Assembly (NCBI GenBank): GCA_034401795.1
Contig: CM067372.1
Coordinates: 41,334,429 to 41,398,428, forward strand
DNA length: 64,000 nt
Reading direction: 5' to 3'
Source: Chaetoderma sp. LZ-2023a
Taxonomy: Eukaryota > Mollusca > Caudofoveata > Chaetodermatida > Chaetodermatidae
Shown here: in pieces, positions 1 to 13,400 of the stretch
How positions within the stretch are numbered: position 1 is the stretch's first letter
How the letters are laid out: the number at the start of each line of letters is the position of its first letter
Notes under the pieces: generated by a model
Told to the model about the DNA's origin: nothing
Database searches by the model: none
What the model saw: the letters and a program-made list of their open reading frames with translations, nothing else
Program-made: the position numbers and the translations under genes

Positions 1-365
1 TAGCCGTCGCCAATCTGTCGAACCTAAACTAAGCCACGTCCGACCACTACTTCGCACACATCACTAAAGTCTTCCGCCTACACTGAACAAACGCTATGCA
101 CATGACTGAGTACGACCGTGGATTGGGCCGAGCTCCTGTGATGATCAAGAAAAGATCAAGCACTCAAAATGGTGAGTGTTTACATTAATTAAGTGACTAT
201 AAATATGTTTACTTACAGTCGAAATACCAGACTGCTTAGGTAAATAGTCTGGTACAAGAGTATTCTTATCCTATCAACCAGACATTAGACTCATTCCAAT
301 TTGAAAATCTAGTCGATATACTGATAGTTTTTTCAAAGTTAGAAGTTGTAGTAGCTTCTTTGCAC
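1..365. other. unassigned 5' flank
   Basis: No feature can be supported. A short open stretch beginning with the ATG at 96 runs to a good-looking splice donor (GTGAGT at 172), but its phase does not fit the next recognised E4F1 exon and upstream frames contain stops. It may be an unrelated exon end or chance. Confidence 0.3.
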
Positions 366-1006
366 TCTACTGGACTGCCCTAGCTGAGGCTTGGGGCTGA
401 CACGGGTCTGGTGGGTGTTGCATCCCCAGTGACAGCCCTCTGAATTTTGTGCGGACAAAAGAGGGGGGGAGCGCGGTCTAGACCATGGAAGTTTAGCACT
501 CTATGAGTCAGATAGCAGAACCCAAGCGTATGCCAGGGTTTTAGTCTCTTCACAACCTTCTCTGTTGGATGGTAGTTGAGTGCTGGTTCGAGCCTCACCG
601 CCTCCCACCGGCATTTTCTGGCTGTCGAAATCCGGAGTTTATCATAATAGTACATCTGGTAAGTATTATTCGAAGTAGAATCAAAAAAGCATCCGCTTTT
701 GTTTCTACGAGAATTCTTAATACTTACCAGATGTACTATGGCCCTGCCTCAGCCACCCCGCTGAGGTGAGGCTGAGCTGCTTTCGCAGTTTGCCAAGGCG
801 AACATAAGACGAATCTGACTGTGATTGGGAATTGACTCGGTACCTGCGGCTATGGTATTCCCGGACACAGTAGGGGCAGGACCAGGAGAGTGCGGAGTTT
901 TAATTGTTTATTTTGAGCTAGACTAGATAATAGACATTATCATAATAGTACATCTGGTAAGTATTAAGAATTCTCGTAGAAACAAAAGCGGATGCTTTTT
1001 TGATTC
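366..1006 (+). mobile_element. DIRS-like tyrosine-recombinase retroelement, 3'-end remnant (fossil)
   Basis: The motif TACATCTGGTAAGTATTA occurs at about 649-667 and 950-967 on the + strand and inverted at about 719-737. The block 676-740 is the reverse complement of 940-1006. This is the DIRS layout: an internal complementary region (640-740) next to a terminal repeat (about 740-1006) whose outer edge is complementary to one half of it. The second DIRS element at 35.7-44.7 kb shows the same plan with different sequence, so this is another family. No coding part remains; the piece is a broken end fragment. The left limit near 366 is a guess. Confidence 0.55.
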
Positions 1007-1017
1007 AGTTTTCAAAG

Positions 1018-1210
1018 TTTCAAATCAATGCAACAGGCCCTAGTCAAATAAGTTTCAAAATATTTAACAGCTTAGTTGCATAGTTACTTAGAAATTTAGA
1101 TACCTGGAATTCAGGTTTCAAAGTAACTATGCAACTAAGATATTAAATATTCTGAAACAAATTTTACTCGGGGCCTGTTGGTGTAGTCAAATTAGTTTCA
1201 AGATATTTAA
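1018..1210. repeat. palindromic foldback repeat (TTGAAACTAATTTGA type)
   Basis: Two arms face each other: one carries CAACAGGCCCTAGTCAAATA, AGTTTCAAAATATTTAACAG and GCATAGTTACTT; the other carries GTAACTATGC, TATTAAATATTCTGAAACAA and GGGGCCTGTTG. The same AGTTTCAAAATATTCAACAG arm recurs at about 7.6, 7.9, 19.5, 26.9, 28.4, 29.3, 51.3, 58.1, 58.3, 61.2 and 61.5 kb. It lies directly after the DIRS-like remnant. Confidence 0.6.
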
Positions 1211-1270
1211 TTGTTAATATAACCATACGTTTACTTTAATGATCGATTTAAAGATAGACAGTGCTTCTTT

Positions 1271-1301
1271 AATATATATATTATATATATATATATATAT
1301 A
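1271..1301. repeat. (AT)n microsatellite
   Basis: A nearly pure AT dinucleotide tract ends about 23 bases before the first visible E4F1 exon, inside the branch-point and polypyrimidine zone of that intron. Confidence 0.9.
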
Positions 1302-1324
1302 GTATTGGTTGCTTGTTGTTTTAG

Positions 1325-1482
1325 GGATGCCCATGTGGCCATACAACAGATAGTGTCATTGCAAAATATCTTCTCACCAGAAAGTGGCCAAAAACAGATC
1401 CACAAAAGAACTCGCTGTCCTGTCTGCTTGAAGTCATTCAGTAGCAGCACCTATCATCGACTACATATGAAAGCACATACCG
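1325..1482 (+). CDS. E4F1: E4F1 exon a: finger 1
   Basis: The acceptor TTTTAG precedes 1325 and the donor GTTTGT follows 1482. Reading starts with the last base of a codon and ends in phase 1. The exon encodes a linker and one full C2H2 finger with CPVC, twelve residues, then H-x3-H. Its closing H-T-G links to G-E-R in exon b, with the Gly codon split by the intron. That split fixes both splice sites. Confidence 0.8.
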
Positions 1483-4400
1483 GTTTGTAGCCAATGCATA
1501 TGTACAGTGCATTATACATATATAAACGGTTTAGTTTGGCAGTTACCTGAGAAGAAATATGTAATTAGTTTTAGTGAAAATGTTTTTGGTTGAGTTAGAT
1601 GCCCTTTTTCAACAGGAAATATGAAACATATCAGCTTTCCTATCCTTCAACATATATTAATATGAAAATTAGTTCATTGCTTATTGTGAGAAATTACACA
1701 TCCAGATCTGTTTTCCGTCCATCGTCCATCCGTCCGTCAACTTTTCCTTTAAAACGACTTCTCAAGAACCACTAGGCCGATTTCAATTATATTTGGCAGG
1801 AAGCATCCCTAGGGCATAGAGATTCAAGTTTGTTCAATGAAGCTGATTGGCCAAAATCCAAGATGGCCGCCATCCAAAATAGCCGATTTTTAGAAACACT
1901 GAGAAATCTTCTCCGAAAACGCTGGAGGAATTGATTCAAAACTCATAACACATCATCTATTGCAACAGTAGACCCAAGTTTGTTCAAGGCAACCTGATTG
2001 GCCTATTTGCCTGGTGGCCATCTTGGATGACCTAGTTTTCGCGAAAATGACTTCTCCCGAACCACTGAAGGGATAGGTCTGAAATTTTGTAAATATGCTT
2101 AGGGACCAAGGTCCATTCAAGTTTGTTCCAGGGAAGTTTGTACGTTAAAAAACATGGCCGCCATCAACCAATCAAAATTTAGCATTTGTTGGTCATAATG
2201 GCTTTTTTGTATTTGATGTATTTTGATGGCAAAAATTGCTTTATATATGCTTATCAGAGTGCCGAGTTCAAATATGCCAAGACTATCGGATAAACGGTTT
2301 GGCTGCCATCTTGGTTTGTTTTCCCGCCATAGGCTCCCATAGTGAAGCAATGGGCCCATAGTAAAGCAATGGTGAATTCTTTAAACGACTTCTTCTCAAG
2401 AACCACTGGACAGATTTCAATTATATTGGGTAGGAAGCATTCATAGGGCATAAAGATCTATGTTTGTTCAAACGAGGCGGATCAGTCAAAATCCAAGATG
2501 GCCACCGGCCAAAATGGCCGATTTTTAGAAACACTAAAAAATCTCTGACGCCACAAGAGGAAATGATTCAATACTCATAACACATCATCTATGGCAACGT
2601 TATACCCAAGTTTATTCAAGCCAACCTTATGGATGGCGTAGTTTTCCCGTGTATTAAATATGCTTAGGGACCAAATTTGTTCAAAGGAATTTCGTACGTT
2701 AAAAAATATGGCTGGATCAACCAATCAAAATTTAGCATTTGTTGGTCATATTTTCTTTGTTGTATTTGAAGTATTTTAATGGCGAAAATTGCTCTATATA
2801 TGCTTATCAGGGTAGCGAGTTCAAATATGCCACTTACGAGACTGTCGGATAAATGGTTTGGCTACCATCTTGGTTTGTTTTCCCGCTATAGGCTCCCATA
2901 GTAAAGTAATGGGCCCATAGTAAAGCAATGGGGAATTCTTTAAACGACTTCTTCTCAAGAACCACTGGGCCGATTTCAATTATATTTGGTAGGAACAATC
3001 CTTAGGGCATAGATATTCAAGTTTGTTCAAATGAAGTCGGTCGGACAATTTGGGCAGCCGCCACCTCATCATTAAATATGATCTAGTGCAACAGCTGAAA
3101 CAAGTTTGTTCAAGAGAACTTGATTGGCCAAATAGTTCGGTGGCCATCTTGGATGACCTATTTTTTTCGAAAAAAACTTATCCAGAACCGCTGGAAGGAT
3201 CAGGCTGAATTTGGGAGATTGATTAGGGCCTAAGAGCCATTAAAATTTGTTCACAGGAAGTTGATCCATAAAAAAATATGGCTGCCGTGGCCCAATCAAA
3301 ATGTAGCATGTTTGGTGGCCATATTGAATTTTGTTATTTTGACGAAGCTTGAAGCCGAAATTGGTTTTATGTATGTGTTTGGGCATTCTGATTTCAGATT
3401 TGCCATTTTCGAAACTGTTGGATAAATGTTTTAGCGGCCATCATGGATCATTTTCCAACTAGAAACACCCATGTACTAAAGCAATAGAAAATTTCAAGTG
3501 TATTTGGCAGAAAACATACTTAGGGCATAGAGATACATGTTTGTTCAAATGAAGCTGGTCTGTAATTTTCCTGGTGACCATCCTGGATTTTTTAAATGCC
3601 TTTAAAAATCTTTTCCGAATCCACATTCAAAACTCATGACAGGTTATTTACGGAAACAGCTGAATCCAGTTTGTTCAATGGAACTTGATTGCCTTATGCT
3701 TTAGCAGTCATCTTGGATGACCTGGTTTTCATGAAAACAACTTCGTATCCAGAATCGCTGAACAGATTGGGCCGAAATTTGGGAGATATGATAAGGGACT
3801 AAGGGCCGTTAAGTTTTGTTCAAAAGTAGTTGGTACATAAAGAAACATGGCTTCTGTTTTCTTGTTATAATTCTGCTCAACTCTGTAGGGTTCTACTTAT
3901 TAGTCCCCTACCGGTAAAACCAGGGGGACTATAGGTTTGCACTCCGTCTGTCTATCCGTCCGTCCGTCCATCTGTCGCAGTCGGTTTTCCGCACTTTTTT
4001 TCGCAGTCCTTCAAGGTATTCAACTGAGAATTGGTTTATTACTTTGTTATGAGAAGTTACAGACCAAGTTTGAGTTTCAGGCATATACGTCAATTTTTTA
4101 TGGAGTTATGCCCCTTTTCGACTTAGGAAATATGAAAAATATCAGCTTTCTGCACTTTTTCGCACTCCTTCAAGATATTTAAGGAAAAATCAGTTCCATC
4201 GCTTTAGTATATAAGGGGTTACAGAGCAAGTTCGAGTTTCAGTCATTTTCGTCAATTTTTCATGGTGTTATGTGCCCCCCTTTCGACTTATGCAATACGA
4301 AAAATATTAGTTTTCCGCACTTTTTTTGCAGTCTTTCAAGATATTATACTGAGAATTGCTACATTGCTTTGTTATGAGAAGTTACAGCCCAAGTTTGAGT

Positions 4401-7400
4401 TTCAGGCGTATGCATAAATTTTTGATGGCGTTATGCCCCCTTTCGACCTATGAAATACGAAAAATGTTAGTTTTCCGCCCTTTTTCTCGCGTTCTTTCAA
4501 GATATTCAACTAAGAATTGGTACATTACTTTATTATGAGATACTACGGACCAAGTTCGGGTTTCAGGCGTTTGCGTAATTTTTTGATGGAGTTATGTCCC
4601 CTTTCGACTTATGAAATACATACATATCAGCTTTCAAGACTTTTCTTCTCTTTCACCATATATAACTGAGACTTGGTTTATTGCTATGCTATGAGAAGTT
4701 ACAGATCAAGTTCGAGCTTCAGCTGCTTTTGACAATTTTTAATGAAATTTTTGACTGCCAATCTCTAAAGATTTATATCACCAGGTAGGGGGACATGTAT
4801 TGCAAAGCAATACTTACAGAACGCTTGGTGTTGATGGCCTTCCTGGTTGAAATGCCTATGATGCAGGTGAGCGATACAGGCCCCTTGGGCCTCTTGTATT
4901 GCCAAGCCATACTAACAGGATACTGATTCTTTATTCTTTATATGTAGGCGAAAGAGCATTTCCATGTCAGTATTGTGAAAAGACATTTGTGTCGAAGGAT
5001 GCATTGTCGAAGCATCTTAACAGTCATCGTCAGAATCGTCAGTATAAGTGTGGTCAGTGTGGTAAGCTGTTCAGCCGCATGGCACATGTCTACGTTCATC
5101 TCAAGCGACACAGTATGGAGAAGCCATATTTCTGCTCTCTATGTAACAAACAGTTCAAATCACAGGTGAGGAGGAGACGGCTGTTGCTCCTGTGTTCATG
5201 TATTCTGAGCTTGATGTGCCTTATCACATTTGATATTCACTACAAGATACACAGATAGCTAATGTTTTAATGTTCCAAACGCTTCAAGCAAATTGTTTTT
5301 GGCTCATATGTAGAGATCCAAATTTATTCAAACGAATGTGATTGGTTAATTAGGTTGGTAGCAATTTTTTTCAAAAGTGGGGAAATTCCTTATAGAAATG
5401 TGTAATCTACCAACTTTCTCAAGAATGATTTTACTAATATGAGGCAAGACTGTTTAAAAGAAGTGGATTGGTCGATTCGGCTGGCAAGTGCGGCTTGGCA
5501 TGATTTTGTGCAATTTTTAGGAAGCTTTTTGAAGGTCTTCTCTGAGACTGTTTGGCAAGTTGGCGTGAAATTCCTCCTGATTACAATTAATGAGTTGACA
5601 TATTGTATCTATAACCATATTGATAAGATGAATTTTAACCAGTATGCTACCAAACTGCTTGCCTATTTTAGAACCTGATGTCTGGAGGGAAGTTCAGTGT
5701 CCATAGTAAATGCAGTTCTGCAATAATACTGCTGTTTAAATGAGCGTCAGTTAACATGTATTCTGTTCTTTGATTTCTTTCTAGTCTGAGTTTCCCTCTT
5801 CATTCTTGTATTTTAGAATTCAATGAAGGTTCACGCACGTATTCACACCAACATTCGGCCATATGTGTGTCGATATTGCCACCAAGCATTCCGTGAAAAA
5901 GGATCACTACATCGACATATTCGCACTCATACAGGAGATCGTCCTTATAAGTGTGGTTTTTGTGGCAAGACATTTAGAGAGAATAGCACAATGTCTCGAC
6001 ACCTGAAAGCTAAAGGTAAGTGGCTCACTATTTTGTGCGTGTTTTATGAACATTTAAGAACTGTTTGAAAGAACTGAAGTTAAAGTAATAATAGTCATAT
6101 AGAAACCTTTAAGTGCTTGTTATCCTGTGTTAACCTGTGGCTTTGTTATAAATATAACATATGTAGCATGCACATCAGAGAAAAGCATACTAATGAGACA
6201 TTAAATCTAATATGGCAGCTATCTTGAAAATTGGTTTCCAAGCATTACCTATGAACGACTTGTTCAATCAGTGCAAAGACTTAGAGTGATTGGGCAAGAT
6301 TTGATGAGGATACCTAGTAATGTTGATGTCTCTAAATCTAAGATGTCCACCCGTCAATCACCGTGAAAATTAATTTCATTGCCATAATACCGTGCCAGTT
6401 TTCCCAACCTATATACTATTGTAATGCAAAACTGTTTGTGCTGTGTTCTCAGTGCCTTGTACACGGGAGCTGGGTTTATTGCTTGATAAGGAGAGTGATA
6501 ATGAGGCGACTTTAAGCTCTGTGTTGACCGAGTTTTCATCAGTAGTGGCGGATACACAGAATTACATTATAGCTGACGGGTTAGGAGATGACCTTCCACA
6601 AGTAGAATCTCACATTACGGAAGACCAAATACAATTAACAGAGGAACAGGTACCATTCATATTACATGTCGCACATTCTGCCAGATCCCTTGTAATTAGA
6701 TTTTCCGTCAACCGTTGCTACACATTTCCCCATTTGTTGATGGATTCAAACCAAATTTCTCAGATATGTTTATTTATGACAATATGTACCAGATTGGTGA
6801 TAATCATGTTAATATGCTTAAGGAATTGTGTTATGGCCATATCTAGCTATTGTACCTATTGGAAAACTGGGGAAATGCAAATAGTTTTGTGATTTCTTTA
6901 TGGATTTGCACCAAGTCTACCTCATGATGCCCGTGTTATAACAATGATAGGACCAGCTTCTAACAACAAACTGTAAATGATCACTGGACTCATTCATCAA
7001 GCAGCTGCTTGAACATTAATCTGCAGCTCTATAAGATTAGTCATGTACTTTTCAGGCCTGGTGTCAGTTACATTTAAATGTAACTAGTTACCGTTACATT
7101 GGAGTATGTCAGTTACAGTTACATTTGTTGAGCAATGTAACTAGTTACATTTCAGTTACTTTGCATAATGTAACTAAAGTTACATTTCAGTTACATTAGT
7201 TACTTTGATTGATAATTATTATGAAGGACTATGTGCACATCTATCATCATAAAAGGTGTAATGTAGTCAACCAAATTGAGATATATAGTAAAAACAAAAT
7301 ACCACTATAACCACTGATATAATATTCTGGCAGAACTGAATCCATTTCAGATACAAAATATAAAACGTGCTGAAAATACTTTAATAAATTTGACTGAATT

Positions 7401-10400
7401 TTGTTGCTGCCATATGCAATAACAAATTTCAATCAACTTGTTTCCAAAATAATAAGACACTAGTTTAATTCCACAGCCTTCATAATAGATGTACATATAT
7501 ATTTCTTCCTCTAACCCTTTCAACCCAGACACACCATATAACAAACATTAATCTTATTGTAAGAAATAATTGGTTGAATGTTTTGAAATGTCTGAAAGCT
7601 TTGCTACCATAGGTATCGACATTTAAATTAGTTTCAAAATGTTCAACAGATTTCTTTAGAGCATTGACTTTCTATGATAAAATAATCCGCCATCTACCAT
7701 GGGGCAATATAACAGTTTCCAGTGAAAGTAGCTTCCAAATGTCCATCATCAGCTTTGATGGTTGCTTAATTTCAAATAGGAATTTAAATATTTTGAAAAA
7801 AATTTATTACCGTACTTTGGTTAGTAGCAGTGGCAAATTGATTCCGATCAGATAATCTGCTGAGTACTTTATACTTACCACAAATTGTAATTTACTTTTA
7901 AAAACTGTTGCTTCATATGGCAGCAACAGTTTTTTTTAGGTCAGATTAGTTTCAAAAGGTTCAAAAGGTTCAACAGCTGTACTAGTTTAATTCCACAGTC
8001 GTTATAAATTTTATCTACTATACCAAAATGGTTGATGGTTTGACTTTTATCAATGACATTGTCCTTTGATCTTCATCACTACACCTGTGTGAATTGAATT
8101 TAGCTAGAGTAGAATTGCTGAGCAATGACGTCCTAAGCTGGCCTAATCAATAGTATATAAAGTAAACATGATATGCTGTTAACACCTATTGTGGCAGATT
8201 TAACTTTCCTTACAATTCAAAATTTGGTATTTTTAATCCTTTTAACCCTTTAACACTAAGGTTGGACAAAGCAGCATTTGAAGTGGGTTTTTTTTAGAAA
8301 TGCCCATTTTCAGACAAATATATAAGATATTTTAGAAAATTTACCACGAATGACTGGCTCAATAATCAAGCCAGTCATTTCAGTGGCAAATTTTCTAAAA
8401 TAATCTCATGGTTTGCAAATGTACATTTTCTATGAGAAAGCTAAAGTTTTCTTCAACAAATTTAATCTTTAAACGGTAACAGTTAATGCTATACTGATTT
8501 AGTAAACAACCTGTTTCTAAGCTACATTGTAGATTAATGTAAAAGCTGTATAAGATTTTGATTGATGGTTGTTGTTGAACATTCAGATTATCATTGCTAA
8601 AATATCACATATATATACATAGTGGGTTAACCCTTTAATGGTAAGGATTGGTCAAGAAATCTCTATTTTGTAGGCTACAAGATTTATATTTGAAAATTTA
8701 CCAGAGGAATGACTGCCCCAATAATCAAGCCAGTCATTCCAATGGCAAATTTCTAAAATAAATATCACTGACCCTCGGAAATAGTTGTTGCCCATGGAAT
8801 CAACATCTTCCAGGAAAATTGACATCAATATATTCAACAGCTTATATGAATGATTACATTGTAATTGGGATATTGGCGTGTCACATGTATAACAGTAGCT
8901 ATGCCGCAAATTCAGAAAACTGTAATAAATTTGGTCAAAATGTTTGAAATGTAACTGAAAAGTAACTGAAATATCAGTTACTTTTGCAGTGTAACTGGTT
9001 ACATTTCAGTTACTGTAACTAAAAAAATTCTTCAGTTACAAGTTACTTCAGTTACATAAAAAATGTAACTAAGTTACAGTCAGTAACAGTTACAAGTTAC
9101 AGTTACCCCAGCTCTGGTACTTTTACAATCTTGATATTGGGTTAGGAATGCAAATATGCTATAAGCAAGTACGCACTCACTATAGTCGTGACCTTTGTCA
9201 ACAATGTCAACTAGTTTTAGTCAAACTCAAAATACTCCCAAAACATACCGGTGCATCCCCCTTGTTGATTTTGCACTGGAAAGCGGAGTTGGATTTAAAT
9301 TCTGAGTATATTATTGGAACGTACATAAAATTCTAGATTTTGTACGCAGTCCTGTTAGAAATATTTATAATTTTCTGAGAAAAATGTGATTAAACAATAC
9401 CAGATTTTTTTCCATTTTTTTAAATCATTATTTCACCCACTTTTACAAATTTTTCATTTAACTTTCCTTTTATTGACAATTCATGTTGTTATAATTTTTA
9501 TACCTCGCCCCAAATTGGGTGGGTATTATGTGATTGCATTGTCCAGACAGGTGGCAGGCAGAGTGATTTCTGGATGATGTCTTCAATGCTGTTTATCGGA
9601 TCGCTTTGAAACTTCATAGGTTGATTAGACTAGGCCTGGAGAATAAGACCACTTCCAGCCAGCAGTAGCCACCTTGAAAATGTGTTTCCAGATGATAACT
9701 TCGCTACCAGCAACATCTTGAAAGTCAGGTTGATTACAATAGGTCTGGGGAAGAAACCTATAGAATTCGATGATGATCCAAAATTCAGTCTTGAAAATTG
9801 GTTTCCGTATAATAACTCTGTTACCATTTATAGGATCACTTTGAAACTTGAAAGGTTGATAGAATAGGTCTCGGGAAGAAACCTTTCGAAGTTGGCGATG
9901 ATCCGAAGTCTAAAATGGCAGACAGCCACCGGTAACCATCTTAAAAACTGATTTCTGGATGATCACTACCATTTATAGGATCACTTTGAAACTCTAAAGG
10001 TTGATAGAATAGATCTCGGGAAGTAACCTTTCGAAGTTGGCGATGATCCGAAGTCTAAAATTGCAGACAGCCACCGGTAGCCATCTTAAAAACCGAGTTC
10101 TGGATGATCGCTACCATTTATAGGATCACTGAAAGTTCATAGGTTGATTGGAATAGATCTGGGGAAGAAACCTCTTGAAATTGATGGTGATTTAAGAAGG
10201 CTTCCACCTGTCATTTTGCCAATTGGTTTCTGGATCATAACTCTGCTACCGTTTATCGGATCGCTTTGAAACATAATAGATTTATTAGACTCGATCTAGA
10301 GAAGAAAGCCATCGAAATCTATGATGATCCAAAAAGGCCACCAGCCACTTCTTGAATGTCAGTTTCTGAATGATTATTCTTGCTACGATGTGGCTGAACA

Positions 10401-13400
10401 GTTTCTTGTGACATATATAAAGGCATCCTATGTTTTAAATTCTGACAGCTGTTATTCTTTTGCTTATCTTGGCTGGATATTATGCGCCATTTGCAGAGCT
10501 CTTGTATTATATACATAATACCTTTAAGTTATTAGAGAATGTACGACAGTATTCTATTTTCATATTATTAGTCCCCTACCGGTAAAACCGGGGGACTGTA
10601 GGTTTGCACTCCATCTGTCTGTCTGTCTGTCTGTCTGTCTGTCCATCTGTCGCGGTTGGTTTTCTGCACTTTTTTTCGCAGTCCTTCAAGGTATTCAACT
10701 GAGAATTGGTACATTGACCAAGTTCGAGTTTCAGGCATATGCGTCAATTTTTATGGAGTAATGCCCCCTTTCGACTAAAAAAAACCTTTTTCGCACGCCA
10801 AGATATTCGCAAAATCGGTACATTGCTTTAGTATAAGGAGTTACAGAGCAAGTTCGAGTTTCAGACATTTTCGTCAATTTTTCATGGAGTTATGCTCCCC
10901 CCCCTTTCAGCTTATGCAATGCGAAAACTATTAGTTTTCCGCAGTCTTTCAAGATATTCTACTGAGAATTGCTACATCGCTTTGTTATGAGAAGTTACAG
11001 ACCAAGTTCGAGTTTCAGGCATATGCGTCAATTTTTTATGGAGTTATGTCCCCTTTCGACTTAAGAAATACTAAAAATATCAGCTTTCCGCTCTTTTTTT
11101 CGCACTCCAAGATTTTTAAGGGAAAATCGGTACATCGCTTTAGTATAAAGAGTTACAGGGCAAGTTCAAGTTTCAGACATTTTCGTCAATTTTTCAATGA
11201 GTTATACCCCATTTCGACTTACAATACGAACAATATTAGTTTTCCGAGATATTCAACTGAGAATTGGTGCATTGCTTTGTTATGAGAAATTACAGAGCAA
11301 GTTTGAATTTCAGGAGTTTGTGTAAATTTTGACGGAGTTACATCCCCTTTCGACTTATGAAATACGAAAACTATCCTTTTTCAGCACTTTTTCGTACTCC
11401 TTCAAGGGATTCAAATGAGAATTGGTAGCTTGCTTTATTATAGGGCGTTATAGTGCAGGTTTTAGTTTCAAACATTTTCGTCAATTTTCCCCCCTTTTGA
11501 CTTATGAAATACAAAAAATATTATAGTTTTCCACAATTTTTTTCGCAGTCCTTCGAAATATTCAACTGAGAATTGGTACATTGCTTTGTTATGAGAAATT
11601 ACAGAGCAAGTTCGAGTTTTAGGCGTTTGCGTCAATTTTTGATGGAGTTATGCTCCCTTTCGAGTTATGAAATACACCTTCACCATATATAAATAAAACT
11701 TGGTTGTTCTTCTTCTTCTTCTTTTCGATCGCTGGTATCACACTTGGAGAGCCGTTCTCAAGATGAAATCTGTGGTTTTCTGCAGTTCTTCCACAGGCCC
11801 ATACAGCTTTTCAAGAAAGGAGGTTGACAAAGGCCAAATCTCTTCTCTCAGCAGCTGATACATACTGCAACATTGAAGTATGTGCTCTGTGGTCTGTTCT
11901 GCTTCTCCACAAGGACAAGCGGGCGATGTCGTAAGGTGGAACCGCCTGTACATGTGTTGGTTTAGTCTGTTGTGTCCAGTTCTGAGACGAAAAATGGTCA
12001 CTTGCTCTGGCCTCGAGAGATGATGGTAGGCATCTTCTGATTGAGGTGCTCTATAGTGTGACTTGATGATAGTCTTCATCTCTGTATGGGTAACCATGTT
12101 TTCTGTCTGATTCTCTTCTGCACCCACCTTTGCCATCTTGTCTGCTTCCTCATTTCCTTGGACTCCACAGTGTGAGGGGATCCACTGCAATGCTATCCGA
12201 AAGCATTTGATGGTTTGTAGTGCTTCTTCAAGTTGTGGCAGCTTACCTTTGGTGATAGCCTCAAGGACGGAGCGGGCATCAGATAAAAAGACAATCTGTG
12301 CAATAGGGTCTGCTGTTCTGCTGATGGTATTAGCTGCATGGACCAGTGCTTCGACTTCAGCTCTGTAGTTTGTGCAGTGTTTGCCTGTCGGTATTGCAGC
12401 TGACTCATGTTGTCCGTTTGGATACTGTATGTGCAGTCCGGCACCTCCGCTCCTAATTGCATCTTTGGCTGATCCATCTGTGTAGATCCTTATCCATGTC
12501 TCCTGAGGGTACATTTCTTCCAGCATGGCTAGGGTCAGGGCCTTCTTGCTCATATCACTGTGTTCATCTTTGGTTGTGAGATGAGGTACTGTGGTGCGAA
12601 TAGCTATGCTCTCTAGTTTGTTTTCCCAGGGTGGAGGATCAAGGGTGTGGTTTGGGTCTTCTATTTGTGCTGGCAACATTTCTTGGTGTTTCCTTTGAAG
12701 TGCTTTTGTCTCTTTCACAAAACTTGATCTTTTAAGTCTTCCTGATGACAGCTGTGCTTGCCTGATCTTCATCGGGTGGTTGTTGAACGATTTGAACATT
12801 GCAGCTTGGATCAGTGCCTTGCATTCCCTTCCTTTACTAAGTGGGGGGATGCCTGCTGTCTGCTCCATTTTTCTATTGGTGTTGATCTCATTCCACCAGT
12901 GATGATGCGCAGTGCCTGGTTTTGTACTCTGTCGAGGTTCTGTTGATGAGATTTAGCTGCTGTCATCCATGAGCTGGATCCATACTCAAGGTTTGGTCGT
13001 ACGGCACCTAGGTAGATGGTCTTGAGGATCCTTTCATTGGCACCCCACTTTGTTCCTGCCAGCTTCCTCATGATGTTTAGCTTTCTTCTGGCCTTTGCCT
13101 CTGCATTCTGGATGTGCTCCTTCCATGTTAATCTTCTGTCATAGGTGACTCCCAGGTATGTCTGCTGGACGTCGTACTCGAGTGGAGTACCGCCCAGTGT
13201 CAGATTGCCAACCTTGGTTTTGGTGGACAGTGAGAATAGCATGGCTGATGATTTTTCTTTGTTTATGGTAATACACCAGCGATTGGCCCAAGCTGTAATT
13301 CTGTCCAAGGCAAGCTGCATTCTGTACGTGGCAGTCGTTGTGTACTCCTCGGTGCACCAGAATACGAGGCCATCTGTATAGAGGGCTGCTTGGATCCCAT

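Larger units (their letters stand above)
7053..9116. mobile_element. non-autonomous hAT-like element with 8-bp target duplication
   Basis: The 8-mer GTACTTTT occurs directly before 7053 and directly after 9116. The ends are CAGGCCTGG... and ...CCCCAGCTCTG, inverted to each other with mismatches. Both subterminal zones are full of TGTAACTAGTTAC and CAGTTACATT motifs on both strands (7080-7205 and 8945-9110). An 8-bp duplication with short CAG ends is the hAT signature. No transposase frame was seen. Two foldback MITEs (8245, 8630) and arms of the AGTTTCAAAAT palindrome (7.6 and 7.9 kb) lie inside. Confidence 0.75.

Noticed and set aside
96-171. Possible upstream E4F1 exon ending in a GTGAGT donor
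   Set aside because: Its end phase is 1, while the next exon needs two bases before its first base; the fitting frame has stops.
570-600. tRNA-like B box GGTTCGAGCC suggesting a SINE
   Set aside because: No A box at proper spacing and no SINE tail; it lies within the DIRS-like remnant.
6650-6892. Read-through of E4F1 exon d into the intron
   Set aside because: The exon has a donor in the right phase and joins exon e in frame; the extension is unlike the family.
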